From NCBI GenBank assembly GCA_965279355.1, contig OZ257155.1, forward strand, positions 2,232,001 through 2,296,000: DNA of 64,000 bases, written 5' to 3'. Below the pieces are notes generated by a model. It had not been told where the DNA came from and searched no databases. It was given only the letters and a program-made list of their open reading frames with translations. Positions 14,979 to 23,852 of the stretch are shown piece after piece. Source of the stretch: G965279355 sp965279355. Its GTDB lineage: Bacteria; Pseudomonadota; Alphaproteobacteria; CACIAM-22H2. A program made the position numbers and the translations under genes. Position 1 is the stretch's first letter, and every line of letters begins with the position of its first letter.

Positions 14979-17943
14979 GGAGCCGCTGCCCTTCGGGATC
15001 GATGAAGACCGGCGAGCAGAGTTCGACTTCGGTGTCGCGGCCGCGAACCGGGTCGACCGCGCGGAGGCGCTCGCCGATCCGCTGCGGGCCATGTTTCACA
15101 AAGCCGAGGCCGATCCATTGGCCCAGCGACGGCGAGAACGCCACCGAAGTGACATAGCCCTCATCGTGTTCGATGGTCATCGGCGCGCCGAGCGGCAGAA
15201 CATGCGCGCCGCCGGAGATACGGGCGGCGGGATCGACCGGTTTGATCCCGACCAGCGCCGGCCGCGCGGGGTCGAGCAGACCCGGGCGATTCGCCATCTG
15301 ACGGCCGATGAAGTCCTTCTTCGTCGACAGCATCTTGCCAAGGCCGAGATCGTTGGCGGTCGTCTGGCCGTTCAGCTCGCCGCCGCCGGCATGTCCCTTC
15401 TCGATGCGCATCACTCCCAGGGCTTCGGTGCCATAGGGCACGATGCCGAAGTCCCGTCCCGCGTCCATGATCGCGCGAATGATCCGGTCGCCATGCTGCG
15501 CCGGCACCGCCACCTCGTAGGCCGGCTCGCCCGAGAACGAGAGCCGGAACAGGCGGCCGGGGATGCCGTCGATGACGACCGATGCCGCGCCGAGATAGGG
15601 AAACGCCGCGTTCGAAACGTCGAAGGGCCCCACCAGCCTTGCAACGACCTCCCGCGATTTCGGCCCGGCAATCGAGAACTGCGCCCAGTGATCGCTGACC
15701 GACGCCAGCTGGACATCCAGCGCCGGCCACAGAACCTGCCGGCAGAATTCCAGGTGCTGCATGACCGGACCGGCATTCGCCGTGGTCGTGGTCATGACGT
15801 AATGATCGGCGGCAAGACGCGCCGTCGTGCCGTCGTCCATCACGAAGCCGTCATCGCGCAGCATCAGACCGTAGCGCGCCTTGCCGACCGGCAGGGTCGA
15901 GAACGTGTTTGTGTAGACGAGATCGAGAAGGGCGCCGACATCCGCGCCCTGAATGTCGATCTTGCCCAGGGTCGAGACGTCGCACACGCCCACGGATAAG
16001 CGAACTGAGCGAACTTCGCGTGTGACCGAAGTCAGCCAATCCTCCTCGCCGGGTCGCGCATACCATTGCGCCCGCATCCAGGCGCCACTTTCGACAAACG
16101 AGGCCCCGTTCTCCGCCGCCCAGTCATGGCTGGGTGGCAGGCGCATGGGACGGAAGTCTTTTGCGCGATGATGCCCAGCAAAGGCGCCGATCGCGACAGG
16201 AACATGCGGCGGCCGGGGGCGGATCGATCCGACATCCTGAACGGCACTGCCGCTGATCCGGGCAAGCGCGACATGTCCCGCGAAATTCGACAGCTTGCCC
16301 TGATCTGTCGCCATGCCGAGCGTGGTGTAGCGCTTCAGATGCTCGACCGACCGGAATCCCTCGCGATGCGCAAGTTCAATATCCGAAACCGTGACGTCAT
16401 GCTGGAAGTCCACGAACGCTTTGCCGCCCGGTGTCATGAGATGCCAGAACGGCGTCGCGTCCGTTGAGTCATCGCTGGCGCGTGGCGGTTTCTCCGGCGC
16501 GGCAGTGAAGCCAGCGTCCTCAGCAGCTTTCGCGCCGGCTGCGAGACCCGTTGCCAGCGCAGAAGACAGGGCAAAGTCACCGGCAACCGCACCCGCTGCC
16601 GTCATGCCGGGCGGCATGTCGCCGGGAACAAACGCCGCGATCTTTTCCGACCATACTGGCCGCGCGCCGTGATGGCTCGCCAGACCGAGATTGGGCGACC
16701 AGCCGCCGGCAACCGCCAGACAATCGACATCGACACGAATGCGGCCTCGCGCCGAAGCAATGTCGATCGCCTGCAATCCCTTTGCGCCGTGTGTCGCCAG
16801 AACCGAGCTTCCCGCATAGACGCGCGCGCCGGCGCGTTGCGCAGCCGAAACAAGATCGGACCGGACATCCGGGCGTGCATCGATAACCGCTTCAACCGCG
16901 ATACCCGCCGCGGCGAGATCGGAAACCGTTTTCCATCCATCGTCATTCGCTGTGAACACCGCGACGCGCCGGCCCGGGGTCGCGCCGAAGCGGCTGACAT
17001 AGGTCCGCACCGCCGAGGCCAGCATGAGTCCCGGCCGATCATTGCCGGCGAATGTCATCGGCTGCTCCGTGGCACCGCCGGCCAGCACGACACGGCGCGC
17101 CACGATCTTCCAGAGGCGCTGACGTGGCCTGAAGGGGGACGGTACCGGATGGTGATCCTCCACCTTCTCCAGCGCGCCATAGGTTCCGGTATCGTAGGCG
17201 CCGAACACGGCCGTCCGGCGCATGATGCGGACCTCGGACAGCGACGACAGTTCCTTCTCGACCTCATCGACCCAGAGCGCGCCCGGCCGGCCGTCGATCT
17301 CAAACCGTTCCGACAGCAGACGGCCGCCCAGGCGGAAGTCCTCTTCGCACAGGATCACCCGCGCCCCCGCGCGCGCCGCCGTGCGGGCGGCCATCAGTCC
17401 GGCGGGTCCGCTGCCGATCACCAGCACGTCGCAGAACGCGGTGGCCTTTTCATAGTGATCGGGATCGGCCACCGCCGCCGCGCGACCGAGACCGGCGGCC
17501 CGGCGGATGACCGGCTCGTAGAGCGCTTCCCACAGCCGCGCCGGCCACATGAAGGTCTTGTAGTAGAAGCCCGCGACGAACAGCGGAGACAGAAACGAAT
17601 TCACAGCCATCACATCGAAGGCGAGAGACGGCCAGCGATTCTGGCTCTGCGCCAAAAGGCCGTCATAGAGCTCAATCGTCGTCGCCTTGGTGTTCGGCTC
17701 CCGCCGTGCGCCGCTGCGCAACTCGACAAGCGCGTTCGGCTCTTCCGATCCCGCCGTCAGAATGCCGCGCGGCCGGTGATATTTGAAAGACCGCCCGACC
17801 AGCCGCACGCCATTGGCAACCAGCGCCGATGCCAGCGTGTCGCCCGCGTAGCCGCCATAAGTCTGGCCATCAAAGGAGAAGCCGAGCGGACGGGTGCGGT
17901 CGATCAGGCCGCCCTGATCCAGCCGGTGTGTTTGCCGCGTCAC
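14971..17943 (-). CDS. mgdC: N-methylglutamate dehydrogenase / sarcosine oxidase alpha subunit
   Basis: A 990-residue SoxA-type subunit. Domain order: N-terminal ferredoxin-like fold (FSFDGQTYGGYAGDTLASAL, residues ~24-100), NAD-binding Rossmann (LVIGSGPAGLMAARTAARAG near 178), a second nucleotide motif (GRRVAVFTANDDGW near 325), then a glycine-cleavage T-protein-like folate-binding half from ~600 to the end. In the family this half takes the methyl carbon as methylene-tetrahydrofolate. It overlaps both neighbours (ATGA with delta, eight bases with gamma), so subunits are made in step. Length matches the family. Confidence 0.92.
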   Translation of the reverse strand: MTRQTHRLDQGGLIDRTRPLGFSFDGQTYGGYAGDTLASALVANGVRLVGRSFKYHRPRGILTAGSEEPNALVELRSGARREPNTKATTIELYDGLLAQSQNRWPSLAFDVMAVNSFLSPLFVAGFYYKTFMWPARLWEALYEPVIRRAAGLGRAAAVADPDHYEKATAFCDVLVIGSGPAGLMAARTAARAGARVILCEEDFRLGGRLLSERFEIDGRPGALWVDEVEKELSSLSEVRIMRRTAVFGAYDTGTYGALEKVEDHHPVPSPFRPRQRLWKIVARRVVLAGGATEQPMTFAGNDRPGLMLASAVRTYVSRFGATPGRRVAVFTANDDGWKTVSDLAAAGIAVEAVIDARPDVRSDLVSAAQRAGARVYAGSSVLATHGAKGLQAIDIASARGRIRVDVDCLAVAGGWSPNLGLASHHGARPVWSEKIAAFVPGDMPPGMTAAGAVAGDFALSSALATGLAAGAKAAEDAGFTAAPEKPPRASDDSTDATPFWHLMTPGGKAFVDFQHDVTVSDIELAHREGFRSVEHLKRYTTLGMATDQGKLSNFAGHVALARISGSAVQDVGSIRPRPPHVPVAIGAFAGHHRAKDFRPMRLPPSHDWAAENGASFVESGAWMRAQWYARPGEEDWLTSVTREVRSVRLSVGVCDVSTLGKIDIQGADVGALLDLVYTNTFSTLPVGKARYGLMLRDDGFVMDDGTTARLAADHYVMTTTTANAGPVMQHLEFCRQVLWPALDVQLASVSDHWAQFSIAGPKSREVVARLVGPFDVSNAAFPYLGAASVVIDGIPGRLFRLSFSGEPAYEVAVPAQHGDRIIRAIMDAGRDFGIVPYGTEALGVMRIEKGHAGGGELNGQTTANDLGLGKMLSTKKDFIGRQMANRPGLLDPARPALVGIKPVDPAARISGGAHVLPLGAPMTIEHDEGYVTSVAFSPSLGQWIGLGFVKHGPQRIGERLRAVDPVRGRDTEVELCSPVFIDPEGQRLRV

Positions 17944-18206
17944 TTGGCACGCTCCGGCGACGTCGCCATCTCGACCGAGAAAATCTCATGCGTGCGCGTG
18001 TCGCGCGTGACGATCAGCCAGGCGCGGCAGCCGGAGGCGTGATACCAGAACTCGCGCAGCCGCCCGGCGGGATTGTCGCGCATGTAAACGTACTCGACCC
18101 ACGCCGTTGCATCGGCGCCCTCCGCCGGCCGGCGCGGTGCCGCGTCGCCCAGATACGCGAATTCGTGGGCGTCGCGGTCGCCGCAATAGGGGCAGGCGAT
18201 GCGCAT
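17940..18206 (-). CDS. mgdB: N-methylglutamate dehydrogenase / sarcosine oxidase delta subunit
   Basis: An 88-residue SoxD. The zinc-binding pattern is intact: CPYCG at residues 5-9 and the later His/Cys in FWYHASGCRAW; REFWYH is a family hallmark. It is a structural zinc subunit of the heterotetramer. Its start overlaps the beta-subunit stop by one base and its stop overlaps the alpha-subunit start (ATGA). Order beta-delta-alpha-gamma is the standard sox/mgd order. Confidence 0.92.
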   Translation of the reverse strand: MRIACPYCGDRDAHEFAYLGDAAPRRPAEGADATAWVEYVYMRDNPAGRLREFWYHASGCRAWLIVTRDTRTHEIFSVEMATSPERAK

Positions 18207-19456
18207 CAGTGATGATTCGGCTGCGCGCCGCGGCCGTTCTCATGGAGAAGCCGGCCGGTCGCGAAACGGTCGAGACGATAGGCGGCGGCAACCTCGTGCG
18301 GTTCGTCGCGCGCGATGAGATGCGCGAAGCACAAGCCGGAGCCCGGCGTTGCCTTGAAACCGCCATAGCACCAGCCGCCGTTGAAATAGAGACCGCCGAC
18401 CGGCGTGCGGTCGATGATGGGACTTCCGTCCATGGTCATGTCGGCAATGCCGCCCCAGCTGCGCAGCATGCGGATGCGACCGATCATCGGCATCAGCGCC
18501 ATGCCGCCTTCGCACACATCCTCGACCACCGGCAGATTGCCACGGCTGGCATAGGTGTTGTAGCCGTCGAGATCGCCGCCGAAGACAAGACCGCCCTTGT
18601 CCGACTGGCTGATATAGAAATGGCCGGCGCCAAAAGTGATCACGCCGGGCAGCAGCGGCTTCACACCTTCCGACACAAAAGCCTGCAGGACATGACTTTC
18701 GATCGGCAGCCGCAGGCCGGCCAGGGCCGCGACCCGCGATGAATTGCCGGCCACCGCCATGGCAACCTTCTTCGCCTTGATGGCTCCTCGCGTGGTGGTC
18801 ACGCCCACGACCGCGCCATCGACGATGTCGATCCCGGTGACTTCGCAGTTCTCGATGATGTCGACGCCGAGCCGGTCGGCGGCGCGGGCATAGCCCCAGA
18901 CCACGGCATCGTGCCGGGCCGTGCCGCCGCGCCGCTGCAGCAGCCCGCCCCGGATGGGGAACCGCGCATTCTCGAAATCCAGAAACGGCGCGATTCCGCG
19001 GACCCCCGCCTCATCCAGCAATTCGGCATCGACGCCATGCAGCCGCATGGAATTGCCGCGACGCGCGAACGCATCCCGCTGCGCGTCGGAGTGATAGAGG
19101 TTCAGCACGCCGCGCTGGCTGACCATGGTGTTGTAGTTGATGTCCTGCTCCAGCCCTTCCCAGAGCTTGAGCGAGAGCTCGTAGAACGCCTCGTTGCCCT
19201 GTAGCAGATAGTTGGAGCGGATGATCGTGGTGTTGCGGCCGGCATTGCCGGAGCCGATCCAGCTTTTTTCCAGAACCGCGATGTTCCGCAGACCGTGATT
19301 GCGCGCCAGGTAATACGCGGTCGCCAGACCGTGACCGCCGCCGCCGACAATCACGGCATCGTAGGACGCTTTCGGGTTCGGCTTGCGCCAGACCTCCGGC
19401 CAGTCGCGATGGCGCGCCAGGGCCTGACGGGCAAGGCTGAAGATGGAGTAGCGCAT
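18206..19456 (-). CDS. mgdA: N-methylglutamate dehydrogenase / sarcosine oxidase beta subunit
   Basis: A 416-residue SoxB: FAD-binding Rossmann motif DAVIVGGGGHGLATAYYLA at residues 33-51, then GSGNAGRNTTIIRSNY. His182 in TARHDAVVW aligns with the residue that covalently holds FMN in heterotetrameric sarcosine oxidases. C-terminal FNGGWCYGGFKATPGSG completes the FAD site. In this operon it most likely oxidises the N-methyl group of N-methylglutamate, giving glutamate and a C1 unit. Sarcosine oxidation is the alternative, but no glycine-utilisation gene is adjacent. Confidence 0.92.
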   Translation of the reverse strand: MRYSIFSLARQALARHRDWPEVWRKPNPKASYDAVIVGGGGHGLATAYYLARNHGLRNIAVLEKSWIGSGNAGRNTTIIRSNYLLQGNEAFYELSLKLWEGLEQDINYNTMVSQRGVLNLYHSDAQRDAFARRGNSMRLHGVDAELLDEAGVRGIAPFLDFENARFPIRGGLLQRRGGTARHDAVVWGYARAADRLGVDIIENCEVTGIDIVDGAVVGVTTTRGAIKAKKVAMAVAGNSSRVAALAGLRLPIESHVLQAFVSEGVKPLLPGVITFGAGHFYISQSDKGGLVFGGDLDGYNTYASRGNLPVVEDVCEGGMALMPMIGRIRMLRSWGGIADMTMDGSPIIDRTPVGGLYFNGGWCYGGFKATPGSGLCFAHLIARDEPHEVAAAYRLDRFATGRLLHENGRGAQPNHH

Positions 19457-19480
19457 CGCGTCGTTCAGCCTCGCGGCCGA

Positions 19481-20779
19481 TCAGCAATCCAGTGTTCGAT
19501 CCCGCTCCCATTGCGTCAGATGACCGCAATAGGAATTCCACTCGCCGTTCTTCAGCTTGAGATAGGCGGTGACGAACTCGTCGCCCAGCGCCTCTTTCAT
19601 GACCTTCGATCCCTGGAACGCCCGCAACGCATCCAACAGGTTGAGCGGCAGGCGCTTGGGATTCTTCAGCGTATGTCCGTCCGTGTACATGTTGATGTCC
19701 AGCCGCTTTCCGGGATCGCGGCTGTTGTTCATGCCGTCCAGCCCAGCCGCGACGATTGCCGCCTGCAGCAGATAAGGATTGGTGGCGCCATCGGGTAGCC
19801 GGAACTCGAACCGGTCCCCGTCGGGAATGCGGATCATGTGCGTGCGGTTGTTGCCGGAGTAGGTGACCGTGTTCGGTGACCACGTCGCACCCGACAAAGT
19901 CGGCGGCGCGTTGATGCGCTTGTAGGAATTCACCGTCGGATTGGTCAGCGCGCACAATGACTCGGCATTGTGGATCAGGCCGCCCATGAAAGCATAGCCG
20001 AGCTTCGAGATGTTCATCTCGCCCTTGGCATCGACGAAGACATTTTTGTCGCCCTTCCACAGCGACATATGCGTGTGGCACCCGTTGCCGGTCAGGTTGG
20101 AGAACGGCTTGGGCATAAAGGTCGCGCGGAAACCGTGTTTCTCGGCAATCGCCTTCACCATGTATTTGAAGAAAGCATGCCGGTCGGCGGTGACCAGCGC
20201 CTTGTCGTACTGCCAGTTCATCTCGAACTGGCCGTTCGCATCCTCATGGTCGCTCTGGTACGGATTCCAGCCGAGCGCCAGCATGGCATCGCTGATTTCA
20301 GTGATCACGTCGTAGCGCCGCATCAGCGCGGACTGGTCGTAGCAGGGCTTGTCCTGAGAGTCGGCCTGATCCGAGATCCCCGAACCGTCGGCGGTGATCA
20401 GGAAAAATTCGCACTCGACGCCGGTCTTGAGCGTGTAGCCCTTCTTGTCGAGCGCGCCCAGCAGCTTCTTCAGCAGGTTGCGCGGCGCATGCGCGATGGG
20501 CTTGCCCTCCATCCAGGGATCGGCGGCCAGCCAGCCGACTTCCGGCTTCCACGGCAGTTGAATCAGTGTCTCGGGGTCGGGTTTGGCAAACACATCGGGA
20601 TCGGCGGGCGTCAGGTCCAGCCAGCTCGCGAACCCCGCAAAACCGGCCCCGGATTTCTGCATCTCGCCGATCGCCGCCGCCGGCACCAGCTTGGCGCGCT
20701 GCGTGCCCATGAGATCGCAGTAGGAAATCAGGAAATACTTGATCCCGCGTTTCCTGGCTTCCTTGGCAAGATCGATCAC
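19481..20779 (-). CDS. gmaS: Gamma-glutamylmethylamide synthetase (type III glutamine synthetase-like)
   Basis: A 432-residue glutamine-synthetase-fold enzyme: N-terminal beta-grasp DLAKEARKRGIKYFLISYCD, metal-binding Glu in TGVECEFFLI and EDANGQFEMNW, the GNGCHTHMS segment near residue 230, and an ATP-site region ending in IRIPDGDRFEFRLPDG. The sequence follows the methylamine-utilisation GmaS/GlnT subgroup, which ligates methylamine to glutamate using ATP. It sits between NMG synthase and NMG dehydrogenase genes, which strongly supports this role over ammonia assimilation. Confidence 0.88.
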   Translation of the reverse strand: MIDLAKEARKRGIKYFLISYCDLMGTQRAKLVPAAAIGEMQKSGAGFAGFASWLDLTPADPDVFAKPDPETLIQLPWKPEVGWLAADPWMEGKPIAHAPRNLLKKLLGALDKKGYTLKTGVECEFFLITADGSGISDQADSQDKPCYDQSALMRRYDVITEISDAMLALGWNPYQSDHEDANGQFEMNWQYDKALVTADRHAFFKYMVKAIAEKHGFRATFMPKPFSNLTGNGCHTHMSLWKGDKNVFVDAKGEMNISKLGYAFMGGLIHNAESLCALTNPTVNSYKRINAPPTLSGATWSPNTVTYSGNNRTHMIRIPDGDRFEFRLPDGATNPYLLQAAIVAAGLDGMNNSRDPGKRLDINMYTDGHTLKNPKRLPLNLLDALRAFQGSKVMKEALGDEFVTAYLKLKNGEWNSYCGHLTQWERDRTLDC

Positions 20780-20792
20780 AACCTACCCCCTA

Positions 20793-22115
20793 TCAGAATC
20801 GCCCCGGTATCCAGTCAGTCCCCGCCAGCGGCACCCGGGCCATGGCGGCCGCTTCGATGGTCAGCGCCACCAGATCCTCGGGCTCCAGATTATGCACATG
20901 GCTCTTGCCGCAGGAGCGCGCGATGGTCTGCGCCTCGAGTGTCAGCACAGAGAGATAGTTCGACAGGCGCCGTCCCGCGAGCACCGGGTCGAGCCGCGCC
21001 GCCAGAACCGGATCCTGGGTCGTGATGCCGGCCGGATCGCGACCCTCATGCCAGTCATCGTAGGCACCGGGCACGGTGCCAAGCTTCGCATATTCAGCCG
21101 CGTGGATCGGATCGTTGTCGCCCAGCGCGACCAGCGCCGCCGTGCCGATGGACACCGCATCCGCGCCGAGCGCCAGCGCCTTGGCAACATCGGCGCCGTT
21201 GCGGATGCCGCCGGAAACGATCAGCTGCACCTTGCGATGCATGCCGAGTTCCTGCAGCGCATTCACCGCCGGGCGGATCGCCGCCAGGATCGGCAGGCCG
21301 ACATTTTCAATGAAGACATCCTGCGTCGCGGCGGTGCCGCCCTGCATGCCGTCCAGCACGATCACATCGGCGCCCGACTTCACCGCCAGCGCCACGTCGT
21401 AATAGGGACGGCTGGCGCCGACCTTCACGTAGATCGGCTTCTGCCAGTCCGTCAGTTCGCGCAATTCGCCGATCTTGATCTCGAGATCGTCGGGGCCCGT
21501 CCAGTCCGGATGCCGGCAGGCCGAACGCTGGTCGATACCCTCGGGCAGGACCCGCATCGCGGCCACGCGCGGGGAAATTTTCTGGCCCAGCAGCATTCCG
21601 CCACCGCCCGGCTTCGCCCCCTGCCCGATCACCACTTCGATCGCGTCGGCCCGTCGCAGATCGTCCGGGTTCATGCCGTAGCGCGAGGGCAGATACTGAT
21701 AGACGAGGATGCTGGAATGCTCGCGCTCCTCCGGCGTCATGCCGCCATCGCCGGTGGTCGTCGACGTGCCGACCTGCGAGGCGCCACGGCCCAGCGCTTC
21801 CTTCGCCTGCGCCGACAGCGCGCCGAAACTCATCCCGGCAATAGTGATGGGAATCTTGAGCTCGATCGGCTTCTTGGCGAAGCGTGAACCCAGCACAACG
21901 TTGGTGCCGCATTTCTCGCGATAGCCTTCCAGTGGATAACGGCTCACCGAGGCACCGAGAAACAGCAGATCGTCGAAATGCGGCAGCTTGCGCTTGGTCC
22001 CGCCGCCACGGATGTCATAAATCCCGGTTGCCGCCGCGCGGCGGATTTCCGACAGCGACAGGTCGTCGAAGGTCGCGGATTTGCGCGGTTCGGTGCGGGG
22101 CTGATGTACGCTCAT
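20793..22115 (-). CDS. mgsC: N-methylglutamate synthase, large subunit (FMN-binding glutamate synthase family)
   Basis: A 440-residue protein matching the FMN-binding central domain of glutamate synthase. FMN-barrel motifs: ITIAGMSFGALSAQAKEALGRG, TGDGGMTPEE, GQGAKPGGGGMLLG, SGGIRNGADVAKALALGADAV, and the C-terminal ARSCGKSHVHNLEPEDL. Known NMG synthases transfer the methylamino group from gamma-glutamylmethylamide to 2-oxoglutarate. It is 3 bases from mgsB and 13 from gmaS. GlxD of rhizobia is the same family, so the symbol rests on context. Confidence 0.9.
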   Translation of the reverse strand: MSVHQPRTEPRKSATFDDLSLSEIRRAAATGIYDIRGGGTKRKLPHFDDLLFLGASVSRYPLEGYREKCGTNVVLGSRFAKKPIELKIPITIAGMSFGALSAQAKEALGRGASQVGTSTTTGDGGMTPEEREHSSILVYQYLPSRYGMNPDDLRRADAIEVVIGQGAKPGGGGMLLGQKISPRVAAMRVLPEGIDQRSACRHPDWTGPDDLEIKIGELRELTDWQKPIYVKVGASRPYYDVALAVKSGADVIVLDGMQGGTAATQDVFIENVGLPILAAIRPAVNALQELGMHRKVQLIVSGGIRNGADVAKALALGADAVSIGTAALVALGDNDPIHAAEYAKLGTVPGAYDDWHEGRDPAGITTQDPVLAARLDPVLAGRRLSNYLSVLTLEAQTIARSCGKSHVHNLEPEDLVALTIEAAAMARVPLAGTDWIPGRF

Positions 22116-22118
22116 GGC

Positions 22119-22823
22119 TCAGTACGACGCTGCGTTATCGACATGGAAGTGATAGAGGCGGCGCGCTGACCCGTAGCGCTTGAATTCGGACACATCGACC
22201 TGGCCGTCCAGACCTGCCGCCTTCAGCAGCCGCGCCAGCTTGGCACGATGGTTGTCCCGCATCTGCTTGGGCACGCAATCGGCGCCCAGGCTTGTCACAT
22301 TGCCGCGGACGAAAAGACGCGCTTCATAAAGCGAATCGCCCAGCGCCTCGCCCGCATCGCCCAGCACGACGAGGCTGCCGGCCTGCGCCATGAACGCGCT
22401 CATGTGGCCGATGGAACCCTTCACCACGATATCGACGCCCTTCATGGAAATGCCGCAGCGCGCCCCGGCATTGCCGTCGACGACGAGCAGCCCGCCGCAA
22501 CCGGTGGCGCCCGCGGACTGGCTGACATCGCCTTTCACATGCACGCGGCCCGACATGATGTTCTCGGCAACCCCGACACCGGCATTGCCCTCGACCACGA
22601 TCGACGCCTGCTTGTTCATGCCGGCGCAGTAATAGCCGACATGCCCGTCGATCTCGATCGTCACCGGCGCATCGGCACCAACGGCAACAGAGTGTTGGCC
22701 GCGCGGATTGAGGACGCGCAGATGATCGCCGGCATCCGGCTTCAGGCCATGAATGAATCCATTGAGCTCGCGCAGCGGCGTGGCGGCGAGATCGAAGCTG
22801 CGGGTGTTGGGCCGCTGCGTCAC
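22119..22823 (-). CDS. mgsB: N-methylglutamate synthase subunit, GltB C-terminal beta-helix domain protein
   Basis: A 234-residue single-domain protein equal to the right-handed beta-helix of GltB (GXGXG domain). Repeating Gly-rich turns are easy to see: VEGNAGVGVAENI, VKGDVSQSAGATGCGGLL, VKGSIGHMSAFMAQ, LGDAGEALGDSLYEA, VRGNVTSLGADC. It has no catalytic centre of its own and joins the amidotransferase and FMN subunits. Overlaps mgsA by ATGA, so stoichiometric translation is likely. GlxC is the rhizobial name. Confidence 0.88.
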   Translation of the reverse strand: MTQRPNTRSFDLAATPLRELNGFIHGLKPDAGDHLRVLNPRGQHSVAVGADAPVTIEIDGHVGYYCAGMNKQASIVVEGNAGVGVAENIMSGRVHVKGDVSQSAGATGCGGLLVVDGNAGARCGISMKGVDIVVKGSIGHMSAFMAQAGSLVVLGDAGEALGDSLYEARLFVRGNVTSLGADCVPKQMRDNHRAKLARLLKAAGLDGQVDVSEFKRYGSARRLYHFHVDNAASY

Positions 22824-23719
22824 TGCGGCCGCCCCCAGAAATAGACCTTCGCCGGCTCCGGCTCGAAGACACGCCCGGATTTCACATCCGGCAGATCGAC
22901 CAGGGCGCGATATTCGGTGCCGAACGCGACGTAGGAGTCCGTCTCCACCATGACAGCGGGTTTGCAGGCGATAGGATCGCGCAGAACCGCGAACCCGGTC
23001 TCTGTCCCGACCACGAAGGTGTAGAAGCCGTCGAGGTCTGACAGCGCGAGATTGAGCGCCGCCTGCAGATCATGGCCCTGGCTGAGCCGCCAGGTGATGT
23101 AGCCGGCGGCGACTTCCGTATCGTTCTCGGTCTTGATGGACACGCCGTCGCGCTGCAGCTGCCGCCGCACCGCATTGTGGTTCGAGAGCGAGCCGTTATG
23201 CACCAGGCACTGATCGGGGCCGGTGGAAAAGGGATGCGCGCCGTCGGTCGTGACGGCGGACTCGGTCGCCATCCGCGTATGGCCGATGCCATGTGTGCCC
23301 GACATGCCGCTGAGATCGAAGCGCAGCGCCACATCGGCGGGCTTGCCGACTTCCTTGTAAAGTTCCATACGGGTGCCACGACCGACCACCGTGACATCAG
23401 GCGACAGCATGCGCACCAGCGCAATGACTGACTCTTCCTGAGCCGCTGGAATGCTCAGTACGATATGGGTATCGCGGCGGACAATGCCGACCGCCTCCCC
23501 GAACTGCTTTTTCAGCGCCGCGGCGACAGGATCGAAATCGGCGGCCTTGCCGTAGCGCAGCGTCACCTTGGTGCGGCCGGCGGCGCCGTCGCCATAAACC
23601 GCGACCCCGGCCGAATCCGGCCCGCGATCCGTCATGGTGACCAGCATCTGCGACAACAGCGCGCCGAGGCTGGGTTTCAGCTCCGGCTTTTTCAGGAACA
23701 ATCCGACGATTCCGCACAT
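22820..23719 (-). CDS. mgsA: N-methylglutamate synthase, class II glutamine amidotransferase-like subunit
   Basis: A 299-residue Ntn-hydrolase. The N-terminal MCGIVGLFLKKPE exposes Cys2 as the nucleophile after Met removal; HNGSLSNHNAVRRQL and GHTRMATESAVTTDGAHPF are the amidotransferase glutamine-site motifs. In NMG synthase it is thought to cleave gamma-glutamylmethylamide and pass on methylamine. First gene of the eight-gene operon, divergent from the XRE-cupin regulator. GlxB is the rhizobial equivalent. Confidence 0.9.
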   Translation of the reverse strand: MCGIVGLFLKKPELKPSLGALLSQMLVTMTDRGPDSAGVAVYGDGAAGRTKVTLRYGKAADFDPVAAALKKQFGEAVGIVRRDTHIVLSIPAAQEESVIALVRMLSPDVTVVGRGTRMELYKEVGKPADVALRFDLSGMSGTHGIGHTRMATESAVTTDGAHPFSTGPDQCLVHNGSLSNHNAVRRQLQRDGVSIKTENDTEVAAGYITWRLSQGHDLQAALNLALSDLDGFYTFVVGTETGFAVLRDPIACKPAVMVETDSYVAFGTEYRALVDLPDVKSGRVFEPEPAKVYFWGRPQ

Positions 23720-23852
23720 CGGCGGGCTCCTCGACGAGGCAAGACGATCCCTCTTCTTCGCATCCGCGAAGGCGGCCTGTCAACGGCATAAGAAACTTTT
23801 TTTCTTCACACGAAACTCGACTATAAAGGGCCCGCAGAAACGAGGGACGGGA
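23720..23852. promoter_or_regulatory. Divergent control region of the NMG operon with an inverted and a direct repeat
   Basis: This 133-base gap separates mgsA from the XRE-cupin gene. AAGAAA (23790-23795) and TTTCTT (23801-23806) form a perfect inverted repeat with a 5-base spacer. GAAACT occurs at 23792-23797 and again at 23812-23817, 20 bases (two helical turns) apart. The AT-rich patch stands out in GC-rich DNA and ends in TATAAA (23822-23827). It is the natural operator for the adjacent regulator. Confidence 0.5.

Noticed and set aside
14385..19456. Annotation as a catabolic sarcosine oxidase
   Set aside because: Subunits are homologous, but direct linkage to gmaS and mgsABC makes N-methylglutamate dehydrogenase the better reading; sarcosine activity cannot be excluded.
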